34,731 nt of DNA, from contig JAGVMV010000025.1 of NCBI GenBank assembly GCA_020053595.1, forward strand, positions 1 to 34,731, in the 5' to 3' direction. Every line of letters starts with the position of its first letter. Within the stretch, counting starts at the first letter, position 1. Source of the stretch: Thermoleophilia bacterium. GTDB lineage: Bacteria > Actinomycetota > Thermoleophilia > BMS3ABIN01. Shown here piece by piece: positions 8,186 to 19,793 of this stretch. The translations under genes and the position numbers were made by a program. The notes beneath the pieces were generated by a model. That model searched no databases. It saw only the letters and a list, made by a program, of their open reading frames with translations, and had not been told where the DNA came from.

Positions 8186-8326
8186 CCAGGGAGTAATTCC
8201 ACGGGTCCTCACCATCCCACACCGGAGGTCGGAGCTTGAAGGAGCGCAGTCCTGTCTGAAGCGCTGTTTTCCCGCCCCCAATCGCCGCTCCCGTGCGCGG
8301 CGCCCCCGCTCTTCATTTGAGCTTAA

Positions 8327-10762
<2,436 letters not shown>

Positions 10763-10777
10763 TAAGGAGACCGATAG

Positions 10778-13246
10778 TTGGCAATTTCTAATCTTGACGG
10801 ACGCATAGAACCAAGAGAACTCGAAGAGGAGATGCGCTCCTCATACATGGATTATTCCATGAGCGTGATCGCTGGCCGGGCGCTCCCGGATGTTCGCGAC
10901 GGCCTGAAGCCAGTGCACCGGCGTGTGCTGTACGCCATGCAACAGCTGGGGCTTGCTTACAACAAGCCCTATAAAAAAAGCGCCCGCATCGTCGGCGATG
11001 TCATTGGTAAATACCACCCCCACGGCGACAGCGCCGTCTACGACACCATGGTACGCCTGGTTCAGGATTTTTCCATGCGCTATCCGCTCATCGACGGCCA
11101 GGGAAACTTCGGCAGCGTCGATGGCGACAGCGCCGCCGCCTACCGCTACACCGAGGCGAGGCTCTCGAAGCTGGCCATGGAGATGTTGCGCGACATCGAC
11201 GAGGACACCGTCGATTTCATTCCCAACTTTGACGAGAGCACCGAAGAGCCGGCGGTGCTCCCCGCGCGTTACCCCAACCTTCTGGTCAATGGATCCAGCG
11301 GTATCGCCGTAGGGATGGCCACAAATATACCGCCGCACAACCTGGGCGAGACCATCGATGCCTGTGTTGCCATGATCGACAACCCCGACATCGCCATAGA
11401 CGGTCTGATGGAACATATGCCGGGACCGGACTTTCCCACCGGCGGTTTCATCATGGGCAGGCGGGGCATTCTGGACGCCTATACAACGGGTCGAGGCCTG
11501 GTGAAGGTGAGGGCCAAGGCTCACTCCGAGCCCATCAAGGGAAAGCGCGACGCCATCATCATCACCGAGTTGCCATATCAGGTGAACAAGGCAACCCTGA
11601 TCGAGAAGATCGCCGAGCTGGTGCGGGAACACAAGATCATGGAGATCTCCGATCTGCGTGACGAGTCTGATCGCAGCGGCATGCGTGTGGTAATCGAACT
11701 GAAGCGGGAAACGATTCCCAAGGTGGTGCTCAACAAACTTTACAAGCACACTGCCATGCAGACCACCTTCGGCATCATCAACCTGGCGCTGGTGGAAGGC
11801 GTGCCGCGCACCATGTCGCTACGGGAAATGCTGCGCTGCTACATCGCCCATCAGCGCGAAGTGATCATCCGACGCACCCGATTCGAGCTGGAAAAGGCCC
11901 AGAAACGCGCGCATATTCTGGAGGGCCTGCTGACAGCGCTGGAGAATCTGGACGCTGTGGTAAAGCTGATCCGGGCCTCGAAAGACGCCGAGGAGGCGCG
12001 CAACGGTCTGATTAATAAATTCAAGCTTACCCTGGTGCAGGCTCAGGCCATCCTCGACCTGAGGCTGCAGAAGCTTACCGGCCTCGAGCGTGGCAAGATC
12101 AAGGAAGAGTACAAGGACCTGATGGAGCGCATAGCCTGGCTCAAGGGCATCCTCGCCGAAGAGTCGGAGGTTTACCGGCTGATCAGGGAGGAGCTCCTCG
12201 AGGTCAGGAAGATGTTCAGCGACGAGCGCCGCACCCAGATTGTTCCCGGCGAGGACGAACTCGACATCGAGGATCTCATCGCCGAGCAGGACATGGTCAT
12301 CTCCATAACCCACACCGGCTATATCAAGAGTCTGCCGCTTAACACATATCGCAAGCAGCGCCGCGGTGGGGTGGGAGTTATTGGCATGGACGTCAAGGAA
12401 GAAGACCACCTCGAACACCTTTTCATCACCACAACCCACCATTACCTGCTTTTCTTCACCAGCGTCGGAAAGGTGTATCGACTAAAGGTTCACGAGATAC
12501 CTCTGGGCAGCAGAACCTCCAAGGGCCGTGCTGTGGTCAACCTTTTGCCGCTGAGAAGCGGTGAGCGCATCAAGGCCGTAGTCGCCACCAAGGACTACAA
12601 GGATGCGAAATACCTGGTCATGGCCACCCGCAAGGGCCTGGTCAAGAAGACCGAGTTCGAAGCCTACAATACGGTTCTTAAAGCCGACGGCATCATCGCT
12701 ATCAATATCCGGGACGACGACGAGCTGATCGCCGTGCGTCACTCCAACGGTGACGACGACATTCTGCTGGTCAGCGAAGGTGGTCAGGCCATCCGCTTCA
12801 ATGAGTCGCAGACGCGCCCGATGGGCCGGGCCACCAGTGGCGTCAAGGGCATGAGCCTGTCAAAGGGCGACAGGGTGCTCTCCATGAACGTGGCGCGCGA
12901 CGATGCCGACCTGTTCGTGGTCACCAATGGTGGCTACGGCAAGCGAACGCATATCAGCGAATACCCCCGCCATAATCGCGGCGGCAAGGGCGTCAGGACC
13001 ATAAAATATACCGAGGCCAAAGGCACGCTGATCGCCGCCAAGGTTGTGCGCGACAACCACGAGCTGGTGCTGATCTCTGCTGACGGCACCATCATCCGCA
13101 TACCGGTCAGCGGTATTTCCTGCATGGGTCGCTCCACCCAGGGCGTGCGGGTGATGAATCTGCGCAAGGGCGACCGGGTTAGTGCCGTGGCTCGGGTTGT
13201 CGCCAGCGAATCCGGTGATACCGAGGAAGAGATCGACGCCGAATAA
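10778..13246 (+). CDS. gyrA: DNA gyrase subunit A
   Basis: GyrA cuts and rejoins DNA in gyrase. The 822-aa product has the winged-helix and tower domains, the catalytic tyrosine Y124 in RYTEARL, and six beta-pinwheel blades in the C-terminal domain. The GyrA box QRRGGVG near residue 530 marks true gyrase as opposed to topoisomerase IV ParC. At the quinolone-contact positions it has Ser85 and Asp89 in [10 protein letters not shown], the drug-sensitive type. The TTG start at 10778 follows GGAG with suitable spacing. The C-terminal tail is acidic. It is probably co-transcribed with gyrB and ends before a hairpin at 13287. Confidence 0.98.
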   Translation: MAISNLDGRIEPRELEEEMRSSYMDYSMSVIAGRALPDVRDGLKPVHRRVLYAMQQLGLAYNKPYKKSARIVGDVIGKYHPHGDSAVYDTMVRLVQDFSMRYPLIDGQGNFGSVDGDSAAAYRYTEARLSKLAMEMLRDIDEDTVDFIPNFDESTEEPAVLPARYPNLLVNGSSGIAVGMATNIPPHNLGETIDACVAMIDNPDIAIDGLMEHMPGPDFPTGGFIMGRRGILDAYTTGRGLVKVRAKAHSEPIKGKRDAIIITELPYQVNKATLIEKIAELVREHKIMEISDLRDESDRSGMRVVIELKRETIPKVVLNKLYKHTAMQTTFGIINLALVEGVPRTMSLREMLRCYIAHQREVIIRRTRFELEKAQKRAHILEGLLTALENLDAVVKLIRASKDAEEARNGLINKFKLTLVQAQAILDLRLQKLTGLERGKIKEEYKDLMERIAWLKGILAEESEVYRLIREELLEVRKMFSDERRTQIVPGEDELDIEDLIAEQDMVISITHTGYIKSLPLNTYRKQRRGGVGVIGMDVKEEDHLEHLFITTTHHYLLFFTSVGKVYRLKVHEIPLGSRTSKGRAVVNLLPLRSGERIKAVVATKDYKDAKYLVMATRKGLVKKTEFEAYNTVLKADGIIAINIRDDDELIAVRHSNGDDDILLVSEGGQAIRFNESQTRPMGRATSGVKGMSLSKGDRVLSMNVARDDADLFVVTNGGYGKRTHISEYPRHNRGGKGVRTIKYTEAKGTLIAAKVVRDNHELVLISADGTIIRIPVSGISCMGRSTQGVRVMNLRKGDRVSAVARVVASESGDTEEEIDAE

Positions 13247-13272
13247 AGAGGAATGCAATATAGCAGCCAAAT

Positions 13273-13281
13273 TGTGATAAT
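13273..13281 (+). promoter_or_regulatory. Extended -10 candidate upstream of the fab operon
   Basis: TG-T-GATAAT (13273-13281) fits an extended -10 element 60 bp before fabZ. There is no good -35. Transcription from it would run directly into the hairpin at 13287-13311, so it may be weak, attenuated or not real. Confidence 0.25.
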
Positions 13282-13286
13282 CTTTT

Positions 13287-13311
13287 GGGCGCTCGTAAAG
13301 GGCGCCCTTTT
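13287..13311 (+). terminator. Hairpin terminator after gyrA
   Basis: GGGCGC (13287-13292) pairs with GCGCCC (13302-13307) around a 9-nt loop and is followed by TTTTC. The stem is short and the T-run brief, so termination is probably partial and read-through into fabZ is likely. Confidence 0.5.
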
Positions 13312-13340
13312 CGTGGCGCTATGACGAGGGGTTGGAATCC

Positions 13341-13781
13341 ATGACCGGTCTTTCCCGCGAACAAATCAAGCAGATCATTCCCCATCGCGACCCATTCCTT
13401 TTTCTGGATGAGATCGTGGAGCTGGTGCCTGGCCAGCGAGCCGTGGCTATCAAGGAAGTGCGTCCCGAGGAGCCCCATTTCCAGGGCCACTTTCCCGGGC
13501 AGCCGATCATGCCCGGGGTGCTGATAGTCGAAGCACTGGCCCAGGCTGGCGCCGTGGCGGCGCTCTCACTCCCTGAAAACCAGGGAAAGCTGGTATTGTT
13601 CGCCGGAATTGATAGCGTACGTTTCAAGCGCCAGGTTGTTCCCGGCGACACCCTGAGGCTGGAGGTAGAGATGACCAGGATGCGAGGCGCCATTGGAAAA
13701 GCTGAAGCCAGGGCTACAGTAGATGGCAGCCTGGCCTGTAAGGCGGAGCTGACCTTCGCCATCGGGGAACGCCAGGAATGA
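13341..13781 (+). CDS. fabZ: 3-hydroxyacyl-ACP dehydratase FabZ
   Basis: FabZ dehydrates 3-hydroxyacyl-ACP to trans-2-enoyl-ACP in fatty-acid elongation. The 146-aa hot-dog-fold protein opens with [20 protein letters not shown]. It has the active-site block [20 protein letters not shown], with the catalytic His and Glu. The ATG at 13341 has GAGGGG at a 9-nt spacing; a TTG nine bases upstream is in frame but too close to that site. This is the first gene of a fab-acc operon. Confidence 0.95.
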   Translation: MTGLSREQIKQIIPHRDPFLFLDEIVELVPGQRAVAIKEVRPEEPHFQGHFPGQPIMPGVLIVEALAQAGAVAALSLPENQGKLVLFAGIDSVRFKRQVVPGDTLRLEVEMTRMRGAIGKAEARATVDGSLACKAELTFAIGERQE

Positions 13782-13836
13782 TCCCAGTGGCTTTTGCTCC
13801 ATCAGACTCGAGTATGGCGCCGACATTCTGGATCAG

Positions 13837-14850
13837 ATGAACGCCAGGCTGGTTAAAATCTCCGCCGTGGGAACGCACGTACCCGAACGCGTGGTTACCA
13901 ATGATGATCTCTCGCGTACGCTGGACACCTCTGACGAGTGGATTTCCAGTCGTAGCGGCATTCGCGAGCGTCGCATCGCCGCCGAAGGTGAGGCCGCGTC
14001 CGACCTGGGGGCCGTTGCCGCAAGCCGCGCCCTGGAGGCCGCAGCCGTCCGCCCGGCTGATCTCGACCTTATCATCGTCGCCAGCCTTTCTCCCGACATG
14101 CTGTTCCCTTCGACTGCTTCCTTTATCTCCGGCAAGATAGGCGCTGACGGCACTCCGGCATTCGATCTATCAGCTGCATGCACCGGATTTATATACGCAT
14201 TGGCCACCGGCGCTTCTTTTGTGGCCGCAGGCCAGGCGGAAAAGGTGCTCGTTATAGGTGCCGAGGTCGTCTCCAAGATGATAGACTGGACCGATCGTGG
14301 CACCGCGGTGCTTTTTGGAGACGGCGCCGGCGCCGTTCTGCTGGAGCCGGCGGAGTCGGAGGAGGAGGCAATCGTCGGGTTCGATCTGGGGAATGATCCC
14401 GCCGGCGTGGAGCTGCTGAATCTGCCCGCGGGGGGGTCACGAAACCCGGCCTCTCCGGAAACAGTGGCGACCAGGCAGCATTTTATCAAGATGAATGGTA
14501 GCGAGGTCTTCAAGTTCGCCACCAGGGTCATAGTTAAATCGGGCCGGGAGGTGCTGGCCCGCCATGGTCGCCGAATCGAGGATGTGGACCTGTTCATACC
14601 ACATCAGGCAAACATTCGCATTATCGACACGGCCGCCCGCAAGCTGGGCGTGCCGCCGGAGCGGGTTTTCTCCAATCTCGAGCGATACGGCAATACGTCG
14701 TGTGCTTCTATTCCGCTTTGTCTTGATGAGGCGGCGGCCGCCGGACGCATCGCTGGCGGCGAGCTGGTACTGATGGTCGGCTTTGGAGCCGGTCTGACCT
14801 GGGGTTCATGCCTGGCACGAATGGGCGAACTTAAAAGAATTCAGGAGTAA
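13837..14850 (+). CDS. fabH: 3-oxoacyl-ACP synthase III FabH
   Basis: FabH condenses an acyl-CoA primer with malonyl-ACP to start fatty-acid synthesis, and so sets straight- or branched-chain type. The 337-aa thiolase-fold protein has the catalytic triad Cys115 (AACTGF), His256 (IPHQAN) and Asn286 (YGNTS). The glycine-rich C-terminal GFGAGLTWG is typical. The start lacks a strong ribosome binding site. It is followed by fabK after 3 bp. Confidence 0.96.
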   Translation: MNARLVKISAVGTHVPERVVTNDDLSRTLDTSDEWISSRSGIRERRIAAEGEAASDLGAVAASRALEAAAVRPADLDLIIVASLSPDMLFPSTASFISGKIGADGTPAFDLSAACTGFIYALATGASFVAAGQAEKVLVIGAEVVSKMIDWTDRGTAVLFGDGAGAVLLEPAESEEEAIVGFDLGNDPAGVELLNLPAGGSRNPASPETVATRQHFIKMNGSEVFKFATRVIVKSGREVLARHGRRIEDVDLFIPHQANIRIIDTAARKLGVPPERVFSNLERYGNTSCASIPLCLDEAAAAGRIAGGELVLMVGFGAGLTWGSCLARMGELKRIQE

Positions 14851-14853
14851 GAC

Positions 14854-15816
14854 ATGCCAAACCGCATTTGCGAACTGCTGGAGATAGATCACCCGATAAT
14901 TCAAGGTGGCATGTCCTGGGTGAGCGACGCCAGCCTTGCCGCTGCGGTTTCCAACGGCGGCGGTCTGGGTGTAATCGGCGCCGGCGCCATGCCGCCGGAA
15001 GTCCTGCGCGATGAAATCGCCAGGACCCGCGAGCTCACCGATCGGCCATTCGGTGTCAACATGGTCATGATCAACCCCGAGTTTGAAGACCAGCTTGGAG
15101 TTGTTCTGAAAGAAAAACCGGCAGTCGTGACACTGGGCGCGGTGCGGAGTACCACGGTGATACCGGATATCAGGGCGAAGGGCATCAAGGTCCTGCCGGT
15201 GGTGGCGGCGGTCGCGATAGCGCGGCGAGCAGAGCAACACGGTGCCGACGCCATCGTCGCCGAGGGCTGTGAGGCCGGAGGCCATATCGGCGAGACCACC
15301 ACCATGGTCCTGACCAGGCTGGTCTCGGAGGCGGTCGAGGTCCCGGTGCTGGCCGCGGGCGGTATTGTCGACGGCGCCACAATGGTGGCCGCCTTTGCTC
15401 TCGGGGCAGAGGGCGTTCAGATGGGCACCCGTTTTGTCTGCGCCGAGGAGTGCACGGTTAGCGAAGCTGTCAAGGAAAAGTTCATCAAGGCGGGCGACCG
15501 GGCAACTGTGGTCACCGCCCGTACCATCGGCTACCCCGTACGGTCCATCAAGAACAAGCTGGTGGGTCTATACATCGACCTGGAAAAGGATTTTCTGCTG
15601 GGCAAGCGCTCGGCTGAAGAAATCGAGAGACTGGGCCTCGGAAAACTGCGCGAAGCCATGAGAGAGGGAAACGTCAGGGATGGATCGATGATGGCCGGTC
15701 AGGGCGTCGCCCTGGTGAACAGGGTTCAGCCAGCCGCCGAGATCATTTCCGAGATCATTGCCGAAGCTGAAGCTGTCACCGCCGAACTGTCAACGAGGCT
15801 GTCGCTGAGGCGGTGA
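14854..15816 (+). CDS. fabK: FMN-dependent enoyl-ACP reductase FabK
   Basis: FabK is the flavin enoyl-ACP reductase that replaces FabI in some bacteria and does not bind triclosan. The 320-aa TIM-barrel protein matches the family in the N-terminal IIQGGMSWVSDASLAAAVS, the glycine-rich GGLGVIGAGAM, the GCEAGGHIGE segment and the FMN-phosphate region AAGGIVDG with GAEGVQMGTRF. It could be read as a generic nitronate monooxygenase, a relative of the same fold. Its place in a fab operon that has no other enoyl reductase strongly favours FabK. AGGAG precedes the ATG. Confidence 0.92.
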   Translation: MPNRICELLEIDHPIIQGGMSWVSDASLAAAVSNGGGLGVIGAGAMPPEVLRDEIARTRELTDRPFGVNMVMINPEFEDQLGVVLKEKPAVVTLGAVRSTTVIPDIRAKGIKVLPVVAAVAIARRAEQHGADAIVAEGCEAGGHIGETTTMVLTRLVSEAVEVPVLAAGGIVDGATMVAAFALGAEGVQMGTRFVCAEECTVSEAVKEKFIKAGDRATVVTARTIGYPVRSIKNKLVGLYIDLEKDFLLGKRSAEEIERLGLGKLREAMREGNVRDGSMMAGQGVALVNRVQPAAEIISEIIAEAEAVTAELSTRLSLRR

Positions 15817-15825
15817 GTGCCAGCC

Positions 15826-15847
15826 ATGGGTAAGCTATGGGTAAGCT
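15826..15847 (+). repeat. 11-bp tandem duplication across the fabD start codon
   Basis: ATGGGTAAGCT occurs twice in tandem, at 15826-15836 and 15837-15847. The second copy supplies the fabD start. The first ATG is out of frame and reads MGKLWVS before TAG at 15847-15849. The only ribosome-binding-like purine stretch (GAGGCGGTGAG, about 15807-15817) is spaced better for the first ATG. Confidence 0.9.
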
Positions 15848-16769
15848 AGCCTTCGTCTTCCCGGGGCAGGGATCACAATCGGTTGGAATGGGCCGGGGTC
15901 TGACAGAGTCTTTCGGTGTCGCGGCGGACGTATATCGCCGTGCCGGCGATTTGCTGGGCCGGGACATCAGCGCGCTCAGCTTCGCAGGCCCGGAGGAGGA
16001 GCTGGCCCGCACTGAAAACGCCCAAGTGGCTCTCTATGTAAACAGTATGGCGATAATGGCGGTGTTGGACGAGAAGGGCTTGAACGCCGACATGGTCGCG
16101 GGCCACAGCCTCGGAGAATACAGTGCTCTGGCGGCCTGTGGCGCAATTAGCTTTGAAACCGGCCTGAGCCTGGTTGCCAGCCGAGGTAAAGCCATGAGTG
16201 AGGCGGCGGCCGGGCGGCCGGGAGCCATGGCAGCTATCCTTGGCCTGGAGGACGGTAAGGTGGAAGAGATCTGCGCATTCTCCGGCGAGGTCTGGCCGGT
16301 GAATTACAACAGCCCGGGACAGCTGGTGATTAGCGGCGAAACTGCTTCAGTGGAGCGGGCCATGTTCCAGGCTGAGGCTGCGGGGGCGAAAAAAACAGTT
16401 CGCCTGAAAGTCGGTGGCTCATTTCACAGCCCCCTGATGAGGTCCGCGGCGGGAGTGATGAAAGAGGAGCTGGCACAAGTTGAATTCCAGGATCCCGAAC
16501 CGCCATATCTCTCCTCAATCACCTGTGATTACGAAAGCGCATCAAGCTTACCGGATCTGCTGGTGCGCCAGATTGTTTCACCTGTACGCTGGAGGCAGGC
16601 TGTTGAGAAGCTTGTCGCAGACGGAGCCGACCGGTACCTGGAAGTTGGAAATGGGAAAGTTCTCTGCGGTCTGATCCGCAGGATTAACCGCGACGCGGCT
16701 ACGGCCAGCACTTCCGACCCGCAGGGTTTGGAAAATGCGCTGGCCGCCCTGCAGCTGAATCAGGGCTGA
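15837..16769 (+). CDS. fabD: Malonyl-CoA:ACP transacylase FabD
   Basis: FabD moves malonyl from CoA to ACP. The 310-aa product starts MGKLAFVFPGQGSQSVGMG, as is typical. It has the nucleophile Ser91 in GHSLGEYSALAA and the catalytic His197 in GGSFHSPLM. The conserved PVNYNSPGQLVISG and the C-terminal EVGNGKVLCGLIRRI blocks are present. Gene length is normal. The start region carries an 11-bp tandem duplication, which puts a better-spaced ATG upstream in another frame. It is part of the fab operon. Confidence 0.96.
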   Translation: MGKLAFVFPGQGSQSVGMGRGLTESFGVAADVYRRAGDLLGRDISALSFAGPEEELARTENAQVALYVNSMAIMAVLDEKGLNADMVAGHSLGEYSALAACGAISFETGLSLVASRGKAMSEAAAGRPGAMAAILGLEDGKVEEICAFSGEVWPVNYNSPGQLVISGETASVERAMFQAEAAGAKKTVRLKVGGSFHSPLMRSAAGVMKEELAQVEFQDPEPPYLSSITCDYESASSLPDLLVRQIVSPVRWRQAVEKLVADGADRYLEVGNGKVLCGLIRRINRDAATASTSDPQGLENALAALQLNQG

Positions 16770-16824
16770 GGGGTTAAGAGCAGAATAAGAAAGAGAACAA
16801 TCACCGACCTTAACCGGAAAACAG

Positions 16825-17592
16825 ATGGAAACAGAAACCAATAATATTTACAGATTAAGTGGCCAGGTGGCGTTGGTCACAGGCGCGGCGCGCGGTATCG
16901 GCAAGGCGACTGCCGAGGCGCTGGCACTGGCCGGGGCCGATGTCGCCATAAACTACCAAAGCAGTCGCGAGGCCGCCGAGGCTCTCGCCAGGGACCTCGG
17001 CTCTCGTGGCGTAAGAACCGTTGTGGCCCAGGGAGATGTCGCCGACGCTGATCAGGTGAAAACAATGGTTGGGGTGGCCGAAGAAGCCCTGGGGCCGATC
17101 ACTATCCTGGTCAACAATGCGGGCATCACCCGCGACGGCCTGGCCATGCGGATGAGCGTGGAAGATTTTGACGAGGTCATAGCCACCAGCCTGAGGGGGG
17201 CGTTTCTTTGCAGCAAGGCGGTCGCTCGTGGCATGATGAAGGCTCGCGGCGGCGCTATCATCAACGTTTCCAGTGTCATCGGCCGCCGGGGCAACGCCGG
17301 CCAGGCCAACTATGCCGCCGCCAAAGCCGGGCTTATCGGTTTCACCAAATCGCTGGCGCGCGAGCTGGGGCCGCGGGGCGTCAGGGTTAATGCCGTCGCG
17401 CCCGGCTACGTGGTAACAGACATGACCGCGGAGCTTCCCGAAAACATGAAAGAACAGATTTTGAACAGCACACCACTGGGACGCCTGGCCAGTCCGGAGG
17501 AAATCGCGTCAGTGATCGCCTTTCTGGCCTCTCCAGCGGCAGCATATATAACCGGGGCCGTTATCCCGGTAGACGGAGGTCTCGGTATATGA
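16825..17592 (+). CDS. fabG: 3-oxoacyl-ACP reductase FabG
   Basis: FabG reduces 3-oxoacyl-ACP with NADPH. The 255-aa short-chain dehydrogenase has the cofactor motif TGAARGIGKA, the NNAG motif, the catalytic Ser in NVSSVIG, and Tyr163 and Lys167 in YAAAKAG. The C-terminal ITGAVIPVDGGLGI is typical. About ten residues precede the usual start of the fold. Its stop overlaps the fabF start (ATGA), so the two are translationally coupled. acpP, often found between them, is not here. Confidence 0.95.
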   Translation: METETNNIYRLSGQVALVTGAARGIGKATAEALALAGADVAINYQSSREAAEALARDLGSRGVRTVVAQGDVADADQVKTMVGVAEEALGPITILVNNAGITRDGLAMRMSVEDFDEVIATSLRGAFLCSKAVARGMMKARGGAIINVSSVIGRRGNAGQANYAAAKAGLIGFTKSLARELGPRGVRVNAVAPGYVVTDMTAELPENMKEQILNSTPLGRLASPEEIASVIAFLASPAAAYITGAVIPVDGGLGI

Positions 17593-18824
17593 AACCGCGT
17601 CGAGTGGCTGTAACCGGAATCGGCGTCATCTCGTCGATTGGCGCCGGCATCGAGGATTACTGGCGGGCGCTGGTCGCCGGCACGTCCGGTGTAGCCACCA
17701 TCACCCATTTTGATACCACTGACTACCGCGTCCACATCGCCGCTGAGGTCAAGGATTTCGACCCGACGGTCTACACCGACAAAAAGAGCGCCCGGCGTAT
17801 GGACCGTTTTGCCCAGTTCTCGGTGGCTGCGGCGAAGCTCGCTGTTGAGGACGGCTCGCTGGATGTCGCCGCCGATCCGGAAAATATCGGCGTACTGGTG
17901 GCCAGTGGTATTGGCGGCCTGCAAACATTTGAGAGAGAAACCGAGGTCCTGCTAAACAAGGGACCAAGCCGTATCAGCCCCCTGTTCATTCCCATGCAGA
18001 TAGTAAACATGGCCGCGGCCCAGGTTTCTATCGTGCTGGGAGCCAGAGGGCCTCTCAGTACCGTCTGCACGGCTTGCTCGGCGGCGAGTAACGCCATCGG
18101 TGAAGCCTTTGAGATCATCCGGCGCGGCGCCGCCGATGTCATGCTTGCCGGCGGCAGCGAAGCTACGATAACTCCGGTTGGGATATCCTCTTTCGCGGCC
18201 ATGCGAGCGCTTTCAGAGCGCAACGATGAACCGGAGCGCGCCAGTCGCCCCTTCGACCGTGACCGCGACGGTTTCGTCATGGGCGAGGGCTCGGCTATTC
18301 TCATTCTGGAAGAGTTGGAGCGGGCCCGTGCCCGTGGGGCTAAAATTTACGCCGAGGTTTGCGGCTACGGGATGAGCTCGGACGCCTATCACATCAGTGC
18401 TCCGGAGCCCTCTGGAGAGAACCAGGCTCGTGCCATGACCGCCGCACTGGCTGAGGCGCAAATACAGCCCTCTGAAATCGATTACATCAATGCGCACGGG
18501 ACCTCGACCCAACTCGGTGACGAGATCGAAACCAGGGTTATCAAGATTGCCCTGGGCGAACACGCGGACAAGGTGGCTATCAGCTCCACCAAGTCGATGA
18601 TCGGCCATTGTCTCGGCGCCTCCGGCGCTCTTGAGGCGGCGGCCAGTGTCCTGGCAATCGATCGCGGGATGATCCCACCGACGATCAACCTGGAAAACCC
18701 CTGCCCGGAATGTGACCTGGATTATGTGCCGAACCAGGCCCGGGAGCGTCAGGTCCGCGTGGCCGCATCCAACTCCTTCGGCTTCGGCGGCCACAACGTC
18801 ACGCTCGTTTTCCGGGCCCTTTAA
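17589..18824 (+). CDS. fabF: 3-oxoacyl-ACP synthase II FabF
   Basis: FabF elongates acyl-ACP by condensation with malonyl-ACP. The 411-aa ketosynthase has Cys163 (TACSAASNAIG), His303 (NAHGTSTQLGD) and His340 (MIGHCLGASG), the same positions as in E. coli FabF. The FGFGGHNVTLVF C-terminus is typical. Start and stop overlap (ATGA) with fabG couples their translation. accD follows after 12 bp. Confidence 0.97.
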   Translation: MKPRRVAVTGIGVISSIGAGIEDYWRALVAGTSGVATITHFDTTDYRVHIAAEVKDFDPTVYTDKKSARRMDRFAQFSVAAAKLAVEDGSLDVAADPENIGVLVASGIGGLQTFERETEVLLNKGPSRISPLFIPMQIVNMAAAQVSIVLGARGPLSTVCTACSAASNAIGEAFEIIRRGAADVMLAGGSEATITPVGISSFAAMRALSERNDEPERASRPFDRDRDGFVMGEGSAILILEELERARARGAKIYAEVCGYGMSSDAYHISAPEPSGENQARAMTAALAEAQIQPSEIDYINAHGTSTQLGDEIETRVIKIALGEHADKVAISSTKSMIGHCLGASGALEAAASVLAIDRGMIPPTINLENPCPECDLDYVPNQARERQVRVAASNSFGFGGHNVTLVFRAL

Positions 18825-18836
18825 GCGGAGGCGGTC

Positions 18837-19793
18837 TTGGCTCAGAAAGTTTCGGTAGATATCAGCCGCCGCGGCGGGAACTCTCTTGATGGCGCTCAGA
18901 GCTGTCCGGGCTGTAAAGAGCTGCTCAGCCCCGGGGACTTGAGTGGCAACTCCATGGTTTGTCCCCACTGCGGCCATCATTTTCGGATGACTGCCCGCCA
19001 GCGCATTGAGCTACTGGCCGATCCGGGAAGCTGGAGCGAGATTGCCGGCAACCTGCGATCGGCTGACCCCCTGGAGTTTTTCGACCTGCGTCCCTACCCG
19101 GACCGCCTCGAAGAAGCAGAGTACGAAACCGGTCTTTCCGAGGCCATGCTCACCGGGCGGGCCAGGATGAACAAGATGGACGTGATCATGGCGGTAATGG
19201 ATTTCGGTTTCATGGGCGGCAGCATGGGCAGCGTTGTCGGTGAGCGATTCTGGCGCGCAGCCGCAGAGGCGATGGATACGCGCTTCCCCCTGGTGGTCGT
19301 CTGCGCCTCAGGAGGCGCCCGCATGCAGGAAGGTATTTTGTCGCTCCTGCAAATGGCCAAGACCACCTGTGCCGTAGAGCTTATGGCCGAGGCGCCCATT
19401 CCCTTTGTCACAGTACTTACACACCCGACAACTGGCGGTGTAATGGCGAGCTTTGCCACCCTGGCCGATGTCATAGTGGCTGAACCGGGAGCGCTCATGT
19501 GTTTCTCGGGACCACGTGTGATCGAGCAGACTATTAAGGAAAAGCTGCCGGAAGACTTCGGGCTGGCGGAATCGAACATGGACCACGGGCAGGTCGATCT
19601 GATCGTGCCCCGCACCGAGCTGAAGGACCGTCTCGTTCAGATCCTGGGATTGTTGGAAGGGGGTGTCGCCTGTGCGCTCCAACCCCTTTGGGAGGAAAAG
19701 ACACGCCCTGCAGGACGAAGAGGGGCGTTTGCACAAGCGTTTGACCGAATTAAAGCGCTTGCCAACGCTCCCTGGCGTTCATCTCAAAGATGA
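18837..19793 (+). CDS. accD: Acetyl-CoA carboxylase carboxyltransferase subunit beta AccD
   Basis: AccD and AccA form the carboxyltransferase that makes malonyl-CoA. The 318-aa product has the N-terminal zinc ribbon with two CxxC pairs (CPGC and CPHC, about residues 23-45). The crotonase-fold carboxyltransferase domain follows with CASGGARMQEGILSLLQMAKT and HPTTGGVMASFA. The TTG start at 18837 has GGAGG just upstream. The last about 40 residues are basic, unconserved and overlap the start of accA. Confidence 0.95.
   Translation: MAQKVSVDISRRGGNSLDGAQSCPGCKELLSPGDLSGNSMVCPHCGHHFRMTARQRIELLADPGSWSEIAGNLRSADPLEFFDLRPYPDRLEEAEYETGLSEAMLTGRARMNKMDVIMAVMDFGFMGGSMGSVVGERFWRAAAEAMDTRFPLVVVCASGGARMQEGILSLLQMAKTTCAVELMAEAPIPFVTVLTHPTTGGVMASFATLADVIVAEPGALMCFSGPRVIEQTIKEKLPEDFGLAESNMDHGQVDLIVPRTELKDRLVQILGLLEGGVACALQPLWEEKTRPAGRRGAFAQAFDRIKALANAPWRSSQR

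Noticed and set aside
10841-11749. Long minus-strand open frame inside gyrA (and similar ones opposite sqr, gyrB and dnaA)
   Set aside because: They are antisense frames kept open by the high G+C third-position bias of the real genes; they lack recognised motifs.
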